Of a stretch of DNA of 64,000 nt, positions 15,705-25,003 are shown piece by piece; within the stretch, counting starts at the first letter, position 1, and each line of letters starts with the position of its first letter. The stretch covers positions 149,077 to 213,076 of the forward strand of contig JAWQJJ010000005.1 in the NCBI GenBank assembly GCA_033485155.1, given 5' to 3'. The translations under genes and the position numbers were made by a program. Origin of the DNA: Methanomassiliicoccus sp. GTDB lineage: Archaea > Thermoplasmatota > Thermoplasmata > Methanomassiliicoccales > Methanomassiliicoccaceae. The notes beneath the pieces are model-generated. The model saw only the letters and a program-made list of their open reading frames with translations, was not told the DNA's origin and did not search any database.

Positions 15705-17026
15705 CCACCTTCCCCACCGCCGACCAGCTAAGGTCGATCGACGAGAGGCATCAAGTCTTCTGCGAGCGTCTCGAGGACCCCTTGGCACTGGATCAGGGAA
15801 CATTTCACTTCTCGGCCAAGGACAACCTGTGCTCGCGCGGGTTCCAAGCCCGGGCGGGGAGCAGGATCCTGAAGGGATATCGGCCGCCCTTCGATGCCAC
15901 GCCCATCCGGAAATTGAGGGAGAGCGGCGGGCTTCTGCTTGGCAAGACCAACATGGACGAGTTCGGGTTCGGCACCTTCAGCACCAACTCCGGATTTGGG
16001 GTGCCGCGCAACCCGTTCGATCCGGAAAGGAGCTGCGGAGGGTCCTCGGGCGGAGCGGCCGCCGCGGCCTCGCTCATCCCCCAGCACGTCGCACTGGGAG
16101 TCAGCACCGGAGGTTCAATCTCCTGCCCTGCCGCGTTCTGCGGCGTCATCGGCCTCACCCCGACCTACGGGAGGGTGTCGCGCTGGGGACTGATCGATTA
16201 CGGTAACTCGCTGGACAAGGTCGGGCTGCTGACACGCACGGCCCGGGACCTGGAACGATACCTGCCGGTGATCTCTGGTCCCGACCCCAAAGACCCCACC
16301 TCTCTCACCCAGCCGGTACTCGATATGAGAGGCGAGGTGGAAACAGTAGCGGTGCCGGACGAGGCACTTGTCGGCCTGTCACCTGAGGTGGCGGCATCGT
16401 TCCGCGAGGCCCTCAAGGAGTTGGAGAGAAACGGCGTGAAGGTCAGGGAGGTCAAGATGCCCTCGCTGCGCTACGCCATCCCTGCCTACTATATCCTGGC
16501 GACCTCAGAGGCGTCCACGAACCTGGCGCGTTACTGCGGTATGCGGTTCGGGGCGATGAACCAGGAGTTCGATCAGGGATTCAACGACTTCTTTGCCCAG
16601 ACGCGGTCGGAGGATTTCGGGCCGGAAGCAAAGAGAAGGATCCTTCTCGGAACCTTCTCGCGCATGGTGGGGTTCCGCAACCGCTACTACATGAAGGCGC
16701 TGCAGGTGAGGCAGCTGATCATCCGCGAGTACCGCAGGGTGTTCGACAGCTGCGACGCCGTCCTGACGCCGACCATGCCCTTTGTCGCCCCGCGGTTCGA
16801 TGAGATCGCCCGCATGCGGCCGCTGGAGATGTACCAGGCCGACTTCCTTACCGTTCCCCCTAACCTCGCTGGAATGCCCCACCTGTCGCTGCCCTGCGGG
16901 TACTCCCATGGGATGCCCGTCGGCATGCAGGCGGTGACCCCACAGTGGACCGAGGGCTCGCTGGTGGGTCTCGCCCGCTTCTGGGAGGAAGAATTCCACT
17001 ACCGCTTTCCCGAGGTGATGGTATGA
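15701..17026 (+). CDS. gatA: Asp-tRNA(Asn)/Glu-tRNA(Gln) amidotransferase subunit A
   Basis: The amidase subunit that releases ammonia from glutamine. The amidase signature is present with the Ser-cisSer-Lys triad: Lys in FSAKDNLCSRG, and the serines in SCGGSSGGAAAAAS and GVSTGGSISCPAAFCG. At 441 residues it is shorter than most bacterial GatA, but no catalytic part is missing. It starts with GTG in the overlap with gatC, and its TGA overlaps the gatB ATG. With the nearby AspRS it likely amidates Asp on tRNA-Asn. Confidence 0.94.
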   Translation: MTTFPTADQLRSIDERHQVFCERLEDPLALDQGTFHFSAKDNLCSRGFQARAGSRILKGYRPPFDATPIRKLRESGGLLLGKTNMDEFGFGTFSTNSGFGVPRNPFDPERSCGGSSGGAAAAASLIPQHVALGVSTGGSISCPAAFCGVIGLTPTYGRVSRWGLIDYGNSLDKVGLLTRTARDLERYLPVISGPDPKDPTSLTQPVLDMRGEVETVAVPDEALVGLSPEVAASFREALKELERNGVKVREVKMPSLRYAIPAYYILATSEASTNLARYCGMRFGAMNQEFDQGFNDFFAQTRSEDFGPEAKRRILLGTFSRMVGFRNRYYMKALQVRQLIIREYRRVFDSCDAVLTPTMPFVAPRFDEIARMRPLEMYQADFLTVPPNLAGMPHLSLPCGYSHGMPVGMQAVTPQWTEGSLVGLARFWEEEFHYRFPEVMV

Positions 17027-18363
17027 AGATAGGTCTAGAGATCCACGTGCAGTTGCCCACCCGGTCCAAGCTGTTCTGCGGGTGTTCCACCGCCGGTGAG
17101 ACCCCCAACAGCTCGGTGTGCCCGACATGCCTGGGACTGCCTGGTTCCCGGCCGTTCCTCAACCGCCAGGCCCTGGAGATGGGCGTGCTGATCGCTAAGT
17201 TCTTAAACTGCAAGATCGCCGACCGAGTGTGGTTCGCCCGCAAGACCTACTTTTACCCGGACCTTCCCAAGAACTTCCAGATCACCCAGTACGATTCGCC
17301 CCTGGGCACCGACGGCCACTTCACGGTCGGAGGGAGGAGCATTGGTATCTGGAGGGTCCATATCGAGGAGGACCCCGGCAGGATACGTAGGGTCGGCCGT
17401 TCCGGAGAAGAGGTCGCTCTGGTCGATTATGATCGCTCGGGCATTCCCCTGGTCGAGATCGTCACCGCACCGGACATGAGCTCTCCGGCCGAGGCAAGGG
17501 ACTTTCTCACCGACCTCATCATCGAGCTCCGCCGCCTCATCGGCGTCACCGGGGAGGAGCAGACCATGCGGGTCGATGCTAATATCTCGGTGGGCGAGGA
17601 GAGGGTGGAGATCAAGAACATCACCGGCATGCGCAACGTGGAGAAGGGTTTGAAATCCGAGGTCAACCGGCAGACGAAGATGTTGGCCGCGGGGAAGCGC
17701 ATCGTACGGGAGACCCGGCACTTCGACGAGGAGCGAGGAGTGACCATGCCCGGCCGGGAGAAGGAGTTCGAGGAGGACTACGGCTACATCGGAGAACCAG
17801 ACCTCGGCACCTACCGCATAGGTCCCCTGGCCGCCTCCATGGCTATCCCCGAGACCCCTCTGGTCCGCGCCGCCCGGCTGTCGAAGGAGTGGAGAATGGG
17901 CGATCAGGCCGCCCGGCAGATCGTCCTCACCGACTGGGCCCTGGCAGACATGTTCGAAATCCTCGCCGCCAAGGTGGGGGGAGAGGCGGCGATGAGCTGG
18001 ACCATGGGTCCCCTCAGCTCGAGCTGGAAAGACCTCAGGGGTCGCCTCCTCGATCTGAAGGGCGGCATCGTCGACATCGTTGTGTCCGTTGCCTCGGGCG
18101 AGATGACCGACAGCGAGGGGCGGATGCGCATATCGGCGCTGTCCAGCGGCAAGGAAGCAGAGGCTCCGGGCGAGAATGAAGGGGACCTCGATGCCATCAT
18201 CGTCCAGCTAGTTGACGAGCACCCTGAAGTGGTCAAGGATTACCAGGGCAACGAGCGGGCGGCCAACTTCCTCATCGGCCAGGTGATGAAAGCGATGAGG
18301 GGGAAATATTCCTCCAAGGTGGTCGCAGAAAGGATGAAAAAGGAATTAGAGAAAAGGGTTTAG
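17023..18363 (+). CDS. gatB: Asp-tRNA(Asn)/Glu-tRNA(Gln) amidotransferase subunit B
   Basis: The kinase/transferase subunit that activates the misacylated tRNA. MKIGLEIHVQLPTRSKLFCG at the N-terminus and the zinc-type cysteines CGCSTAGETPNSSVCPTCLGLPG identify GatB; DYDRSGIPLVEIVTAPDM is another conserved part. The C-terminal helical/YqeY-like tail (GNERAANFLIGQVMKAMRGKYS) binds tRNA. The start at 17023 overlaps the gatA stop. Its TAG overlaps the convergent aspS stop by four bases at 18360-18363. Confidence 0.95.
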   Translation: MKIGLEIHVQLPTRSKLFCGCSTAGETPNSSVCPTCLGLPGSRPFLNRQALEMGVLIAKFLNCKIADRVWFARKTYFYPDLPKNFQITQYDSPLGTDGHFTVGGRSIGIWRVHIEEDPGRIRRVGRSGEEVALVDYDRSGIPLVEIVTAPDMSSPAEARDFLTDLIIELRRLIGVTGEEQTMRVDANISVGEERVEIKNITGMRNVEKGLKSEVNRQTKMLAAGKRIVRETRHFDEERGVTMPGREKEFEEDYGYIGEPDLGTYRIGPLAASMAIPETPLVRAARLSKEWRMGDQAARQIVLTDWALADMFEILAAKVGGEAAMSWTMGPLSSSWKDLRGRLLDLKGGIVDIVVSVASGEMTDSEGRMRISALSSGKEAEAPGENEGDLDAIIVQLVDEHPEVVKDYQGNERAANFLIGQVMKAMRGKYSSKVVAERMKKELEKRV

Positions 18364-20192
18364 TTCTTTTCGTCCTCTTCGTCACCTACCAGGCAGAGGA
18401 GCTGGAGTTCGGAGAGCTTGCCCTCCTCCACCTTCGCCGGCGAGCCGTCCATCGGGCACTGGAACTTCTTGTTCTTGGGGAAGGCGATGACCTCGCGGAT
18501 GGTATCGCAGCCCAGCAGGATGGAGACCAAGCGGTCGACGCCCAGGGCGATACCGCCATGGGGCGGGGCACCGTAACCCAGGGCTTCGAGGAAGAACCCG
18601 AAGTCGTTATCGATCTTCTCGTCGGACATGCCCAGGAGCTTGAACACCTTGCGTTGGACTTCGGGATCATGGCACCTCACCGAGCCGGAGCCGATCTCCG
18701 AGCCATCGAGGACCAGATCGTAGCTCAACCCCTGGATGGAAGTAAGGTCCTTGCATTCCCCTAGATTCATGTTCTCCGGCCGGACGAAGGCATGATGGAA
18801 CGCCTCCAGCTGACCGGATACACTGTCCTTCTGGAACAGCGGGCAGCCGACCAGCCATACGAACTGATGCCCCTTGCCCTCGGTTAGGCGGAGGTCCTTG
18901 GCGAGCTTACGCCTGAGCTCTCCGCCGGCCTTGAGCGCGGCGATCTCCGAGCCCGCCAGGAACAGCAACAGGTCGCCCTCCTGGGCGTTCATCTGCTGTT
19001 CCAGCGCGGTGGTGACCTCCTTGGGGAAGTACTTGACGATGTTGCTCTGCAGTCCCTCGGAGGTCATGCGCATCCAGGTCAGACCGCCCATGCCCTGGGA
19101 CTTAGCCCACTCGATGAGCCTATCCACTTCGTTGCGGCCGACCGCGGACTCGTCGCCAGCAGTCGACCTCATAAGATCGGCCTTGACGTTCATGCACTCG
19201 ACCCGCCCGCCCTTGGAGAGTATCCGCTTAAAGATCTCGTAGTTCGCTCCTTTGACGATCTCAGTGACATCGCGGAGCTTGAGATCATAACGGATGTCCG
19301 GGGCATCGGTGCCGTAGCTGTGCATCGCCTCGTAGAAGGTGACCCGGGGGAACGGCGTTTTCAGCTCGGTTCCGTAGATTGCGCGCCACATGGAGGACAG
19401 AACCTCCTCGATGAGCGCCTGCACGTCGCGGTCGTCCACGAAAGACATCTCCACGTCCAGCTGAGTGAACTCCGGCTGGCGGTCGGACCGCGAGTCCTCG
19501 TCCCGGAAGCATCGGGCCACTTGGTAGTACTTGTCCATGCCTCCCACCATCAGCATCTGCTTGTACAACTGGGGGGACTGAGGAAGCGCATAGAAGGTGC
19601 CGAGCGAGATCCTCGACGGCACGATGAAGTCCCTGGCTCCCTCCGGCGTCTGGCGGCACAGGATGGGTGTCTCGACCTCGACGAAGCCGAGATCGTCAAG
19701 CGCCCGCCTTGCCGCGGCCACAAGGCGATGTCGGAACCGCAGGTTGTTGGCCATCTGGGTCCGCCTGAGGTCAAGGAACCGGTACTTGAGACGGAGGTCC
19801 TCCGACGGCAACAGGGACCCTTTCTGATCGGCCACCTCAAAGGGCAGGGGTCGGGAAGAGTTCAGCAGCCTAGCGTCCTCGATGAGCACCTCTAGCTGCC
19901 CGGTGGGGTTCCGAGAATCCTCGGTCCCGGGCACACGATTCCTGACCACTCCGGTGACCGAGATTACAGACTCTCGGCCGAAGGACTTGAGCATCCTCTC
20001 TAGGCTCTCGCGGCCGTCCCCTCTCGACATGGCCTCAGGGTCGTACACCACTTGGGTGGTGCCGTACGCGTCCGCCAGGTCAAAGAAGAGCACCCCGCCA
20101 TGGTCTCGGGAGAACCTGATCCAGCCGGCCAGCTGTACATGCTTGTCCAGATGATCGGCGCGCAGTTCTCCGCAGGTGTGTGTCCTCATCAT
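18360..20192 (-). CDS. aspS: Aspartyl-tRNA synthetase, bacterial type (probably non-discriminating)
   Basis: A 610-residue class II synthetase with the bacterial layout: N-terminal OB fold (CGELRADHLDKHVQLAGWIR), class II motifs (LKYRFLDLRR; RCFRDEDSRSDRQPEFTQLD; GIALGVDRLVSILLG) and a roughly 130-residue GAD insertion in the middle. Typical archaeal AspRS is about 430-440 residues without this insertion, so the gene was probably acquired. His31 in SRDHGGVLF is the residue found in bacterial AspRSs that also charge tRNA-Asn; the E. coli enzyme has Leu there. Next to gatCAB this points to Asp-tRNA(Asn) formation. GAGGTCTGGAA precedes the start. Confidence 0.93.
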   Translation of the reverse strand: MMRTHTCGELRADHLDKHVQLAGWIRFSRDHGGVLFFDLADAYGTTQVVYDPEAMSRGDGRESLERMLKSFGRESVISVTGVVRNRVPGTEDSRNPTGQLEVLIEDARLLNSSRPLPFEVADQKGSLLPSEDLRLKYRFLDLRRTQMANNLRFRHRLVAAARRALDDLGFVEVETPILCRQTPEGARDFIVPSRISLGTFYALPQSPQLYKQMLMVGGMDKYYQVARCFRDEDSRSDRQPEFTQLDVEMSFVDDRDVQALIEEVLSSMWRAIYGTELKTPFPRVTFYEAMHSYGTDAPDIRYDLKLRDVTEIVKGANYEIFKRILSKGGRVECMNVKADLMRSTAGDESAVGRNEVDRLIEWAKSQGMGGLTWMRMTSEGLQSNIVKYFPKEVTTALEQQMNAQEGDLLLFLAGSEIAALKAGGELRRKLAKDLRLTEGKGHQFVWLVGCPLFQKDSVSGQLEAFHHAFVRPENMNLGECKDLTSIQGLSYDLVLDGSEIGSGSVRCHDPEVQRKVFKLLGMSDEKIDNDFGFFLEALGYGAPPHGGIALGVDRLVSILLGCDTIREVIAFPKNKKFQCPMDGSPAKVEEGKLSELQLLCLVGDEEDEKN

Positions 20193-20316
20193 TTCCAGAC
20201 CTCTTTAGAAGTCGCGGTCGTCCAAATATGTGGCCCCAAGATAAACCATTCGGTGCGGGGCCTTCAATTATCGATAGTGTGAAAGAAATATGGGTTGGGT
20301 TGGGCCCGAGACCCGA

Positions 20317-20796
20317 TCATAGGATCTCATCCTGATGGTCCCCGGCGATATTCAGATCGGGGATGAACTGGTAGGGATCCTTGATCATGTTCAGCACCAC
20401 GTAGGTGTTGGTCTTCTTGATGCCGTGGATGGTAAGCATGCGCTTGATCAGGTCAGAGAACTGGTCGCGGTTTTTGCAGGCCACCCAGGCGACCGAATCG
20501 CATTCCCCGGTGACGTCGAAGATGGCGAGCACGTTATCCATCGCCTTGATCTTGGCCTGCACGTCGAGGATATCTCCCTCGGTGTAGATATGCACCAGGG
20601 CCATGAACTCATATCCTAGCTTCAGGTAGTCGACGTTGGCTCGGTATCCCTTTACGATGCCCTGCTCCTCGAGATTCTTCACTCTTTGGATCAGAGTGGT
20701 GGGGTGGACCCCCAACCTCTTGGCGATCTGACGGTAGGAGCCCTGGCTGGATATGCAGAGTTCCTCGATGATGCGCTTGTCAAGCTCGTCTAGCAT
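20317..20796 (-). CDS. Lrp/AsnC-family transcriptional regulator
   Basis: A 159-residue regulator with an N-terminal winged helix (LDELDKRIIEELCISSQGSYRQIA, recognition helix HPTTLIQRVKNLE) and a C-terminal RAM/ligand-binding domain (FMALVHIYTEGD, AIFDVTGECDSVAWVACKNRD). These proteins form octamers or dimers and usually sense amino acids. glnA and the Asn-tRNA genes nearby make nitrogen or amino-acid control conceivable, but the sequence does not show the target. A TATA-like ACTTATAC lies near 20840. Confidence 0.88.
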   Translation of the reverse strand: MLDELDKRIIEELCISSQGSYRQIAKRLGVHPTTLIQRVKNLEEQGIVKGYRANVDYLKLGYEFMALVHIYTEGDILDVQAKIKAMDNVLAIFDVTGECDSVAWVACKNRDQFSDLIKRMLTIHGIKKTNTYVVLNMIKDPYQFIPDLNIAGDHQDEIL

Positions 20797-20924
20797 TTTA
20801 ACTACCCTACTGGATGGTTGTCTAATGAGGATGGGGGTATAAGTAACTATTAGAGAGGGAGCGGTCCCGCCGGATTGTTATAGCCGGCCCGTAATCGTTA
20901 ATAGCGGCCAATGATTAGCCACCG

Positions 20925-22115
20925 ATGATGACCGTTTGCCTTTACCAGACCGATCCCAACTGCCGCCATTTCGAGTCTCGGGTCACGGAGGTGCGGGGTG
21001 ACTGGATAGTCCTCGAGAGCACCGCTTTCTACCCCGGCGGAGGTGGACAGGACCCTGACCGGGGGACGCTCTCGGGAGCGGCTGTGGAGGAGGTCAAGAA
21101 GGACAACGGCAATGTGCTGCACAAGGTCCCCGGCCATCATTTCACGGTCGGAGACGTGGTGCAGGGGAAGATAGATTGGACGAGGCGATACGACCTCATG
21201 CAAGGGCATACCGGCGAACACCTGCTGTTCTCCAGTCTCTCCCGGGTCAGCCCGGAGCTCAAGGTGGTCAAGATCGCCATCACACCGGAGAAGAAGAGCG
21301 TCATCGTCTCCGGGGAGCTGGACTGGGAGAGGGTCAAAGAGGCCGAGCGGCTGGCCATGGAGGCCATCGCCCGCGAGCTGGCCATCACCGAACGGATCGT
21401 GGGACGGGACGACCCCTACCTGGAGGAGACGCGGGTCAAGCTGGACCGCATCCACGGAGACAGCGTGAGGATCATCGAGATCGGGGACGTGGACCGGGCG
21501 GCCTGCTCCGGCGTGCACGTGGAGAACACCCGGGAGCTGGAAATGCTGCTGGTCACCGGGGTGACCTCGGCCCGCCCGGTGGGGGACCTGGAGGTCGAGT
21601 TCCAGGTCGGGAACCGGGCGAAGATGAGCGCGGCCGAGCTGGCCATCACGGCCCTACGCGCGGCCGAGGCCCTGGGGTCCACGCCTAACGATCTCTTGGG
21701 GGCGCTTGGTAACCTGATCAGGGATCGGGAGAGAGCGACCGCTGCGCTCCGCAAGTACGGAGCTAAAGCGCTGGAGGAGCTCGTTCCCTCGGACATCAAC
21801 GGCGTCAAGCTGTACTCGGGCATCTTCGAGAATATGGATAAGAAGACCATCACGGACGCCGCCACTCGGTTCATAAGGGACCGCGCGGCTTGCGTGCTGG
21901 GCACGGTAGGCGAGCGCTTCATGCTCATCGTGGCCTGCGATCCGTCGATCAAGGTCAACTGTGTTGAGGTGCTCAACAAGGCCCTGGAGAAGGTTGGGGG
22001 GCGGGGAGGCGGTAAGTCCAACTTCGCCACCGGGGGCGCTCCAGAGTCCAAGGGGGCGGAGGAGGCCATTGTGGTAGCCATCGCATTGGTCACCGATGCA
22101 CTCATGAATGAGTAG
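20925..22115 (+). CDS. Alanyl-tRNA editing protein AlaX-L
   Basis: A trans-editing enzyme that removes Ser or Gly from mischarged tRNA-Ala. The zinc site is intact: HTGEHLLF (HxxxH, near residue 91) and CSGVHVENTREL (CxxxH, near residue 191). The N-terminal FYPGGGGQDPDRGTL is the glycine-rich motif of AlaX, and the C-terminal part with GGRGGGKSNFATGGA is the DHHA1 oligomerisation/tRNA region of the long AlaX class. 396 residues fits AlaX-L. A TTAATAG element about 26 bases upstream suggests a leaderless start at one of the two tandem ATGs. Confidence 0.88.
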   Translation: MMTVCLYQTDPNCRHFESRVTEVRGDWIVLESTAFYPGGGGQDPDRGTLSGAAVEEVKKDNGNVLHKVPGHHFTVGDVVQGKIDWTRRYDLMQGHTGEHLLFSSLSRVSPELKVVKIAITPEKKSVIVSGELDWERVKEAERLAMEAIARELAITERIVGRDDPYLEETRVKLDRIHGDSVRIIEIGDVDRAACSGVHVENTRELEMLLVTGVTSARPVGDLEVEFQVGNRAKMSAAELAITALRAAEALGSTPNDLLGALGNLIRDRERATAALRKYGAKALEELVPSDINGVKLYSGIFENMDKKTITDAATRFIRDRAACVLGTVGERFMLIVACDPSIKVNCVEVLNKALEKVGGRGGGKSNFATGGAPESKGAEEAIVVAIALVTDALMNE

Positions 22116-22216
22116 ACCTGACGCCGACGTCCAGTTGATTGAGCTGCCCGCCCTGACATTCGCAAGGCGTTGTTCAATCAGAAAGACTCTTTACCAAGCT
22201 TATCATACTATCATTT

Positions 22217-23560
22217 ATGCCAGCCGCTAATGGGTTCTCGAGAGAGGACATCATAAAGACAGTCAAGGAACAACACGTCAAGTTCATCGAGATGCAGTTC
22301 TCGGACATCTTGGGCGCGGTAAAGACCGTCGCCCTTCCCACGTCCAACATCGAGAAGGCGCTGGATGAGGGCGTGTACATCGATGGGTCGTCGATCCTGG
22401 GCTATGCGACCATCGAGGAGTCGGATATGAGGGCCCAACCCATCCTTTCATCGTTCCAGGTATATCCTTGGACCGCCAATGGGAGCATCAAGACCGCCCG
22501 GCTCTTCTGCCAGATCTTCGACCACTCCGGCAACCGGTTCAAGGGAGATCCGAGGTGGGTGCTGGAAAAGATGGTGGCCAAGGCCAAGGAGAAGGGCTGG
22601 ACCGTAAACCTGGGCCCGGAGTTTGAGTTCTTCCTCTTCAACCTGGATGCCTGCGGCAACCCGGTGGCCGCGCCCTCCGATTCGGCCGGCTACTTCGACC
22701 TCATGGCCCTGGACAAGGGGGAGGAGGTCCGCAAGAGCATCATGCTCAACCTCGATGAAATGGGGTTCGACTGCGAAGCCTCTCATCACGAGGTCGCCCC
22801 TGGCCAGCATGAAGTGGATATGCGCTACAATGATGCCCTGACCGTTGCCGACCGCATCATGACCTTCAAACTGGCGGTGAAGACCATCGCCCTGCAGCAT
22901 GGACTGTGGGCCAGCTTCATGCCCAAGCCCATGTACAGAATGTCAGGGTCGGGGATGCACGTCCATCAGAGCCTAGCGGGATCCAAGGGGAACGCTTTTG
23001 ACGACCCGTCCGGCAAGTTCGGGCTGAGCGAGAACGCCATGAAGTACCTCGGGGGGCTCCTCGCCCACTCCAAGGAGACCTGCGCCATCCTCAACTCCCA
23101 TGTGAACTCCTTCAAGCGCCTGGTGCCTGGCTACGAGGCGCCATGCTATATTTCGTGGGCCAACATGAACCGCTCCGCGCTGATCCGTGTGCCCGCCGGA
23201 AGGGGCGTAAAGACGAGGATCGAACTGCGTAATCCCGATCCCGCAGGGAACCCCTACCTGCAGTTCGCAATGATGATCGCCTCTGGCCTCGACGGAATCG
23301 AGAAGGGCCTGTATCCGCCCGAGCCAGTGGAGAAGGACATCTTCCACATGAACAAGGAGGAACGCCACCGGAACAAGATCGACTCCTTACCCGAGAACCT
23401 CGGCCAGGCGCTGGACGTGATGGCGGAGAGCGAACTGGTGCGGAAGACCCTGGGCGATCACGTGTTCAACCACTACCTCAAGATCAAGGGGGACGAGTGG
23501 GACGAGTACCGCACCTTCGTGACCGATTGGGAGGTCCAAAGGTACCTGAAGTTCCTTTAA
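22217..23560 (+). CDS. glnA: Glutamine synthetase type I
   Basis: Makes glutamine from glutamate and ammonium; it also supplies the amide donor for GlmS and GatCAB in this window. Conserved parts: SHHEVAPGQHEVDMRYNDAL (metal and glutamate binding), SGSGMHVHQSLAG (ATP region), NSFKRLVPGYEAP and RIELRNPDPAGNPYL. The 447 residues match the GSI-alpha class (about 440-450), which lacks the adenylylation insert; the C-terminal region shows no typical adenylylated-Tyr loop. No ribosome site precedes the ATG. A UUCG-loop terminator follows the stop. Confidence 0.95.
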   Translation: MPAANGFSREDIIKTVKEQHVKFIEMQFSDILGAVKTVALPTSNIEKALDEGVYIDGSSILGYATIEESDMRAQPILSSFQVYPWTANGSIKTARLFCQIFDHSGNRFKGDPRWVLEKMVAKAKEKGWTVNLGPEFEFFLFNLDACGNPVAAPSDSAGYFDLMALDKGEEVRKSIMLNLDEMGFDCEASHHEVAPGQHEVDMRYNDALTVADRIMTFKLAVKTIALQHGLWASFMPKPMYRMSGSGMHVHQSLAGSKGNAFDDPSGKFGLSENAMKYLGGLLAHSKETCAILNSHVNSFKRLVPGYEAPCYISWANMNRSALIRVPAGRGVKTRIELRNPDPAGNPYLQFAMMIASGLDGIEKGLYPPEPVEKDIFHMNKEERHRNKIDSLPENLGQALDVMAESELVRKTLGDHVFNHYLKIKGDEWDEYRTFVTDWEVQRYLKFL

Positions 23561-23571
23561 GTAAACCTTTT

Positions 23572-23593
23572 ACGGCCTTCGGGCCGTCCTTTT
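23572..23593 (+). terminator. Terminator of glnA
   Basis: ACGGCC TTCG GGCCGT stem-loop with a stable UUCG-type loop (23572-23587) followed by CCTTTTC, just after the glnA stop. Confidence 0.7.
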
Positions 23594-23601
23594 CATATAT
23601 T
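23593..23601 (+). promoter_or_regulatory. TATA box of the secreted binding-protein gene
   Basis: TCATATATT lies about 30 bases before the ATG at 23629. This makes the ATG at 23602, which sits directly on the box, an unlikely start. Confidence 0.5.
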
Positions 23602-23628
23602 ATGGGCACAAATAGTCCTCATCCAGGT

Positions 23629-24924
23629 ATGGACATGTTCGCCTGGAAAAGATCGGCGATCGCCCTGGTGACGACGGGCGCCATCCTTCTGATGTTCACG
23701 ACCGCGGCATCCGCTATTTCTGGAGGCCCGATGGCCGTCAGCGGGCATGAGGAGGACGGAAAGGTGGTCCTGAGCTGGCTTCCTCCCGAGACCTCGCCTG
23801 CCACCATCAATCAGACCGGTTGTGACTCCATGAACATGTCCATGAGCTACATCTACTCCAACTTTACTGCCCTCTACCCCAACATCACGGTGATGCTCCG
23901 CGGTGGTGGGAACGACCTGGGCTTCGCGCGATGGATCGCCGGAGAGTCTGATATCGACCAGGCGTCCAGGGCCATAAGCGTTTCGGAGACGGAGATGGCC
24001 ATGGCCGAGGGCATGAACGTGACGGATACCAAGGTCGCTGTGGAAAGCGTGGCGGTCATCGCTGACCCCAGCTCCGGGGTCACCGAGCTATCCTTCGACC
24101 AGCTCAGGGGGCTGTTCAACGGATCGATCGCCAACTGGAAGGACGTGGGTGGGGCAGACCTGGCGGTAAAGGTGTTAGTGCCGCCGGCCACCGGCAGCCC
24201 CAACCTATTTTTCAACAAGTCAGTCATGGGCGCCTCAACGTTCGCATCCTCTGCGATCGCCATCGATGATGGTAAGGAGCTGGCCAGCGCAGTGGCCAAC
24301 ACCACTGGGGCGGTAGGCTTCGTCCGAGCTGGTTTCGCCGATCAGACCGAAGCTCGGTGCCTTGCGATCAAGAGCACGGCGGACGGGAAAGCCGTCCTAG
24401 GGAACGATACCGCCGCTGCGTACAATGGTACCTATGCCCTGTCCCGGTACTACCGCCTGTACACGAACGGCACCATCCAGGGCGCGCAGGCAGTATGGGC
24501 GGCATTCATCCTTGACCCCGGATACGGGCAGAGGGTCCTGGCCGACAATGGTTTCCTCCCCCTCCAGGATGGGGACAGGGAGAACAGCACTAGGAACGTC
24601 GACCTGACCTCCACCGAGGTCGGGTACCGCATCGTTCGGCAGTCGTCCGACGGATCGTCAGTGACCATCGATGTTAACAGCACCATGTACGTCGATTCCA
24701 ACGTCACCGCGGGGAGCACCTATACCTACGCCGTGAGCGCGATCAACGATGCGGGGCAGGAATCCAGTGCCTCACCCATTTCTGTGACCGTGAACCAAAC
24801 GGGAGGCTCGCAGGGAACGCCCCTAGCTGCTTCCATCTCCAGTCTGGGTGTCCTCATGTTGACGGTGACGGCGGTCGTGGCGGTCATGGTGGCGGTAGTG
24901 CTGGTCCGCCTGAGGCGCGAGTGA
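23629..24924 (+). CDS. Membrane-anchored PstS-like binding protein nested in an Fn3 domain
   Basis: A 431-residue exported protein. Residues 1-29 form a signal peptide (KRSAIALVTTGAILLMFTTA). Residues about 34-54 (PMAVSGHEEDGKVVLSWLPPE) read as the first strands of a fibronectin III domain. Residues about 60-320 are a phosphate-binding-protein-like domain (ITVMLRGGGNDLGFARWI, SDIDQASRAIS, ending FILDPGYGQRVLADNGFLPL). From about 328 the fibronectin pattern resumes (GYRIVRQSSDGSS, TAGSTYTYAVSAINDAG). A C-terminal helix (about 405-427) with RLRRE anchors it, the protein lying outside the cell. No pstCAB genes are adjacent, so transport versus sensing or adhesion is open. Confidence 0.75.
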   Translation: MDMFAWKRSAIALVTTGAILLMFTTAASAISGGPMAVSGHEEDGKVVLSWLPPETSPATINQTGCDSMNMSMSYIYSNFTALYPNITVMLRGGGNDLGFARWIAGESDIDQASRAISVSETEMAMAEGMNVTDTKVAVESVAVIADPSSGVTELSFDQLRGLFNGSIANWKDVGGADLAVKVLVPPATGSPNLFFNKSVMGASTFASSAIAIDDGKELASAVANTTGAVGFVRAGFADQTEARCLAIKSTADGKAVLGNDTAAAYNGTYALSRYYRLYTNGTIQGAQAVWAAFILDPGYGQRVLADNGFLPLQDGDRENSTRNVDLTSTEVGYRIVRQSSDGSSVTIDVNSTMYVDSNVTAGSTYTYAVSAINDAGQESSASPISVTVNQTGGSQGTPLAASISSLGVLMLTVTAVVAVMVAVVLVRLRRE

Positions 24925-25003
24925 GGTTGAAACCCCTTCCGTCCCCCGCTCCTCTCGGCCGAAAAGGTTTAACTAGACCAAGGCAATCACAAGGGTCGTT
25001 GCC

